Positions 20,098-20,200 of a stretch of DNA of 20,200 nucleotides are shown in pieces. Positions within the stretch are counted from its first letter, which is position 1; every line of letters starts with the position of its first letter. The position numbers and the translations under genes are program-made. Origin of the DNA: Desulfocurvus sp. (lineage in GTDB: Bacteria > Desulfobacterota > Desulfovibrionia > Desulfovibrionales > Desulfovibrionaceae); NCBI RefSeq assembly GCF_023230885.1, contig NZ_JALNWM010000033.1, positions 1-20,200 on the forward strand. The letters are read 5' to 3'. The notes below the pieces were generated by a model. The model was not told the origin of the DNA. It did not search any database and saw only the letters and a list, made by a program, of their open reading frames with translations.

Positions 20098-20200
20098 CTG
20101 ACACTGCCGCCCTTGGCGAGAGAGATTCCCTGACAGCCCCTGCGCACGTTTCCTGCTTGGTTTTTCCGCAAGGTGCCGCCGTCCCTCCCCTCTGCATAGC
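20098..20200. other. Right-edge sequence, nothing recognised
   Basis: GC content returns to the chromosomal level immediately upstream of the AT-rich gene. No clear promoter, tRNA or direct repeat marking an integration boundary is visible in these 103 bases. The minus-strand frame of the AT-rich gene is open through here. Confidence 0.5.

Overview
The window reads as a stretch of a high-GC (roughly 70 %) chromosome from a sulfate-reducing deltaproteobacterium of the Desulfovibrio type. The best evidence is a partial gene closely resembling HmcA, the periplasmic multihaem cytochrome of the Hmc electron-transfer complex. Two Rrf2-family regulators, a ferrous-iron (Feo) locus with a Cys-rich extra FeoA, a cytochrome-linked sensor kinase, an oxygen-sensitive class III ribonucleotide reductase and an FNR-type regulator beside a ferredoxin-like gene all fit a strict anaerobe. 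No rRNA, tRNA, CRISPR array or insertion sequence was seen.

Left third (1-5643, all minus strand): in transcription order, a membrane sensor histidine kinase with two c-type haem motifs in its periplasmic domain, an Rrf2 regulator with an IscR-like Cys triad, a 750-base low-complexity gap, a second Rrf2 regulator with different cysteines, a strong terminator, and hmcA running off the left edge. A 15-16-base motif recurs in the hmcA and second rrf2 promoters, suggesting a small regulatory circuit around Hmc.

Iron-uptake block (5738-9123, minus strand): feoA-feoB are nearly abutting, and a separate Cys-rich feoA-like gene lies 637 bases upstream with its own promoter and terminator. Both promoters carry a Fur-box-like sequence (11 of 14 positions each). 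The feoAB leader holds two exact copies of a 21-base hairpin-forming repeat enclosed by a 10-bp long-range stem.

Middle (9445-15760): a chemoreceptor (dCache, HAMP, Cys-rich PAS, signalling domain); a convergent two-gene unit for a membrane protein and a lipoprotein; a CRP/FNR-family regulator lacking cluster cysteines, divergent from a ferredoxin-domain protein; and a GTG-started YcgR-like PilZ protein. The regulator-ferredoxin gap holds a 9/10 FNR-type box placed exactly for class II activation of the ferredoxin gene.

Right part (15761-20200): an 890-base non-coding region with four DnaA-box-like sequences, a 55-base AT-rich stretch, a strong promoter and large leader hairpins precedes nrdG-nrdD, whose frames overlap by 134 bases. 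After a strong terminator comes a convergent, strikingly AT-rich gene for an unrecognised membrane protein, probably acquired horizontally.
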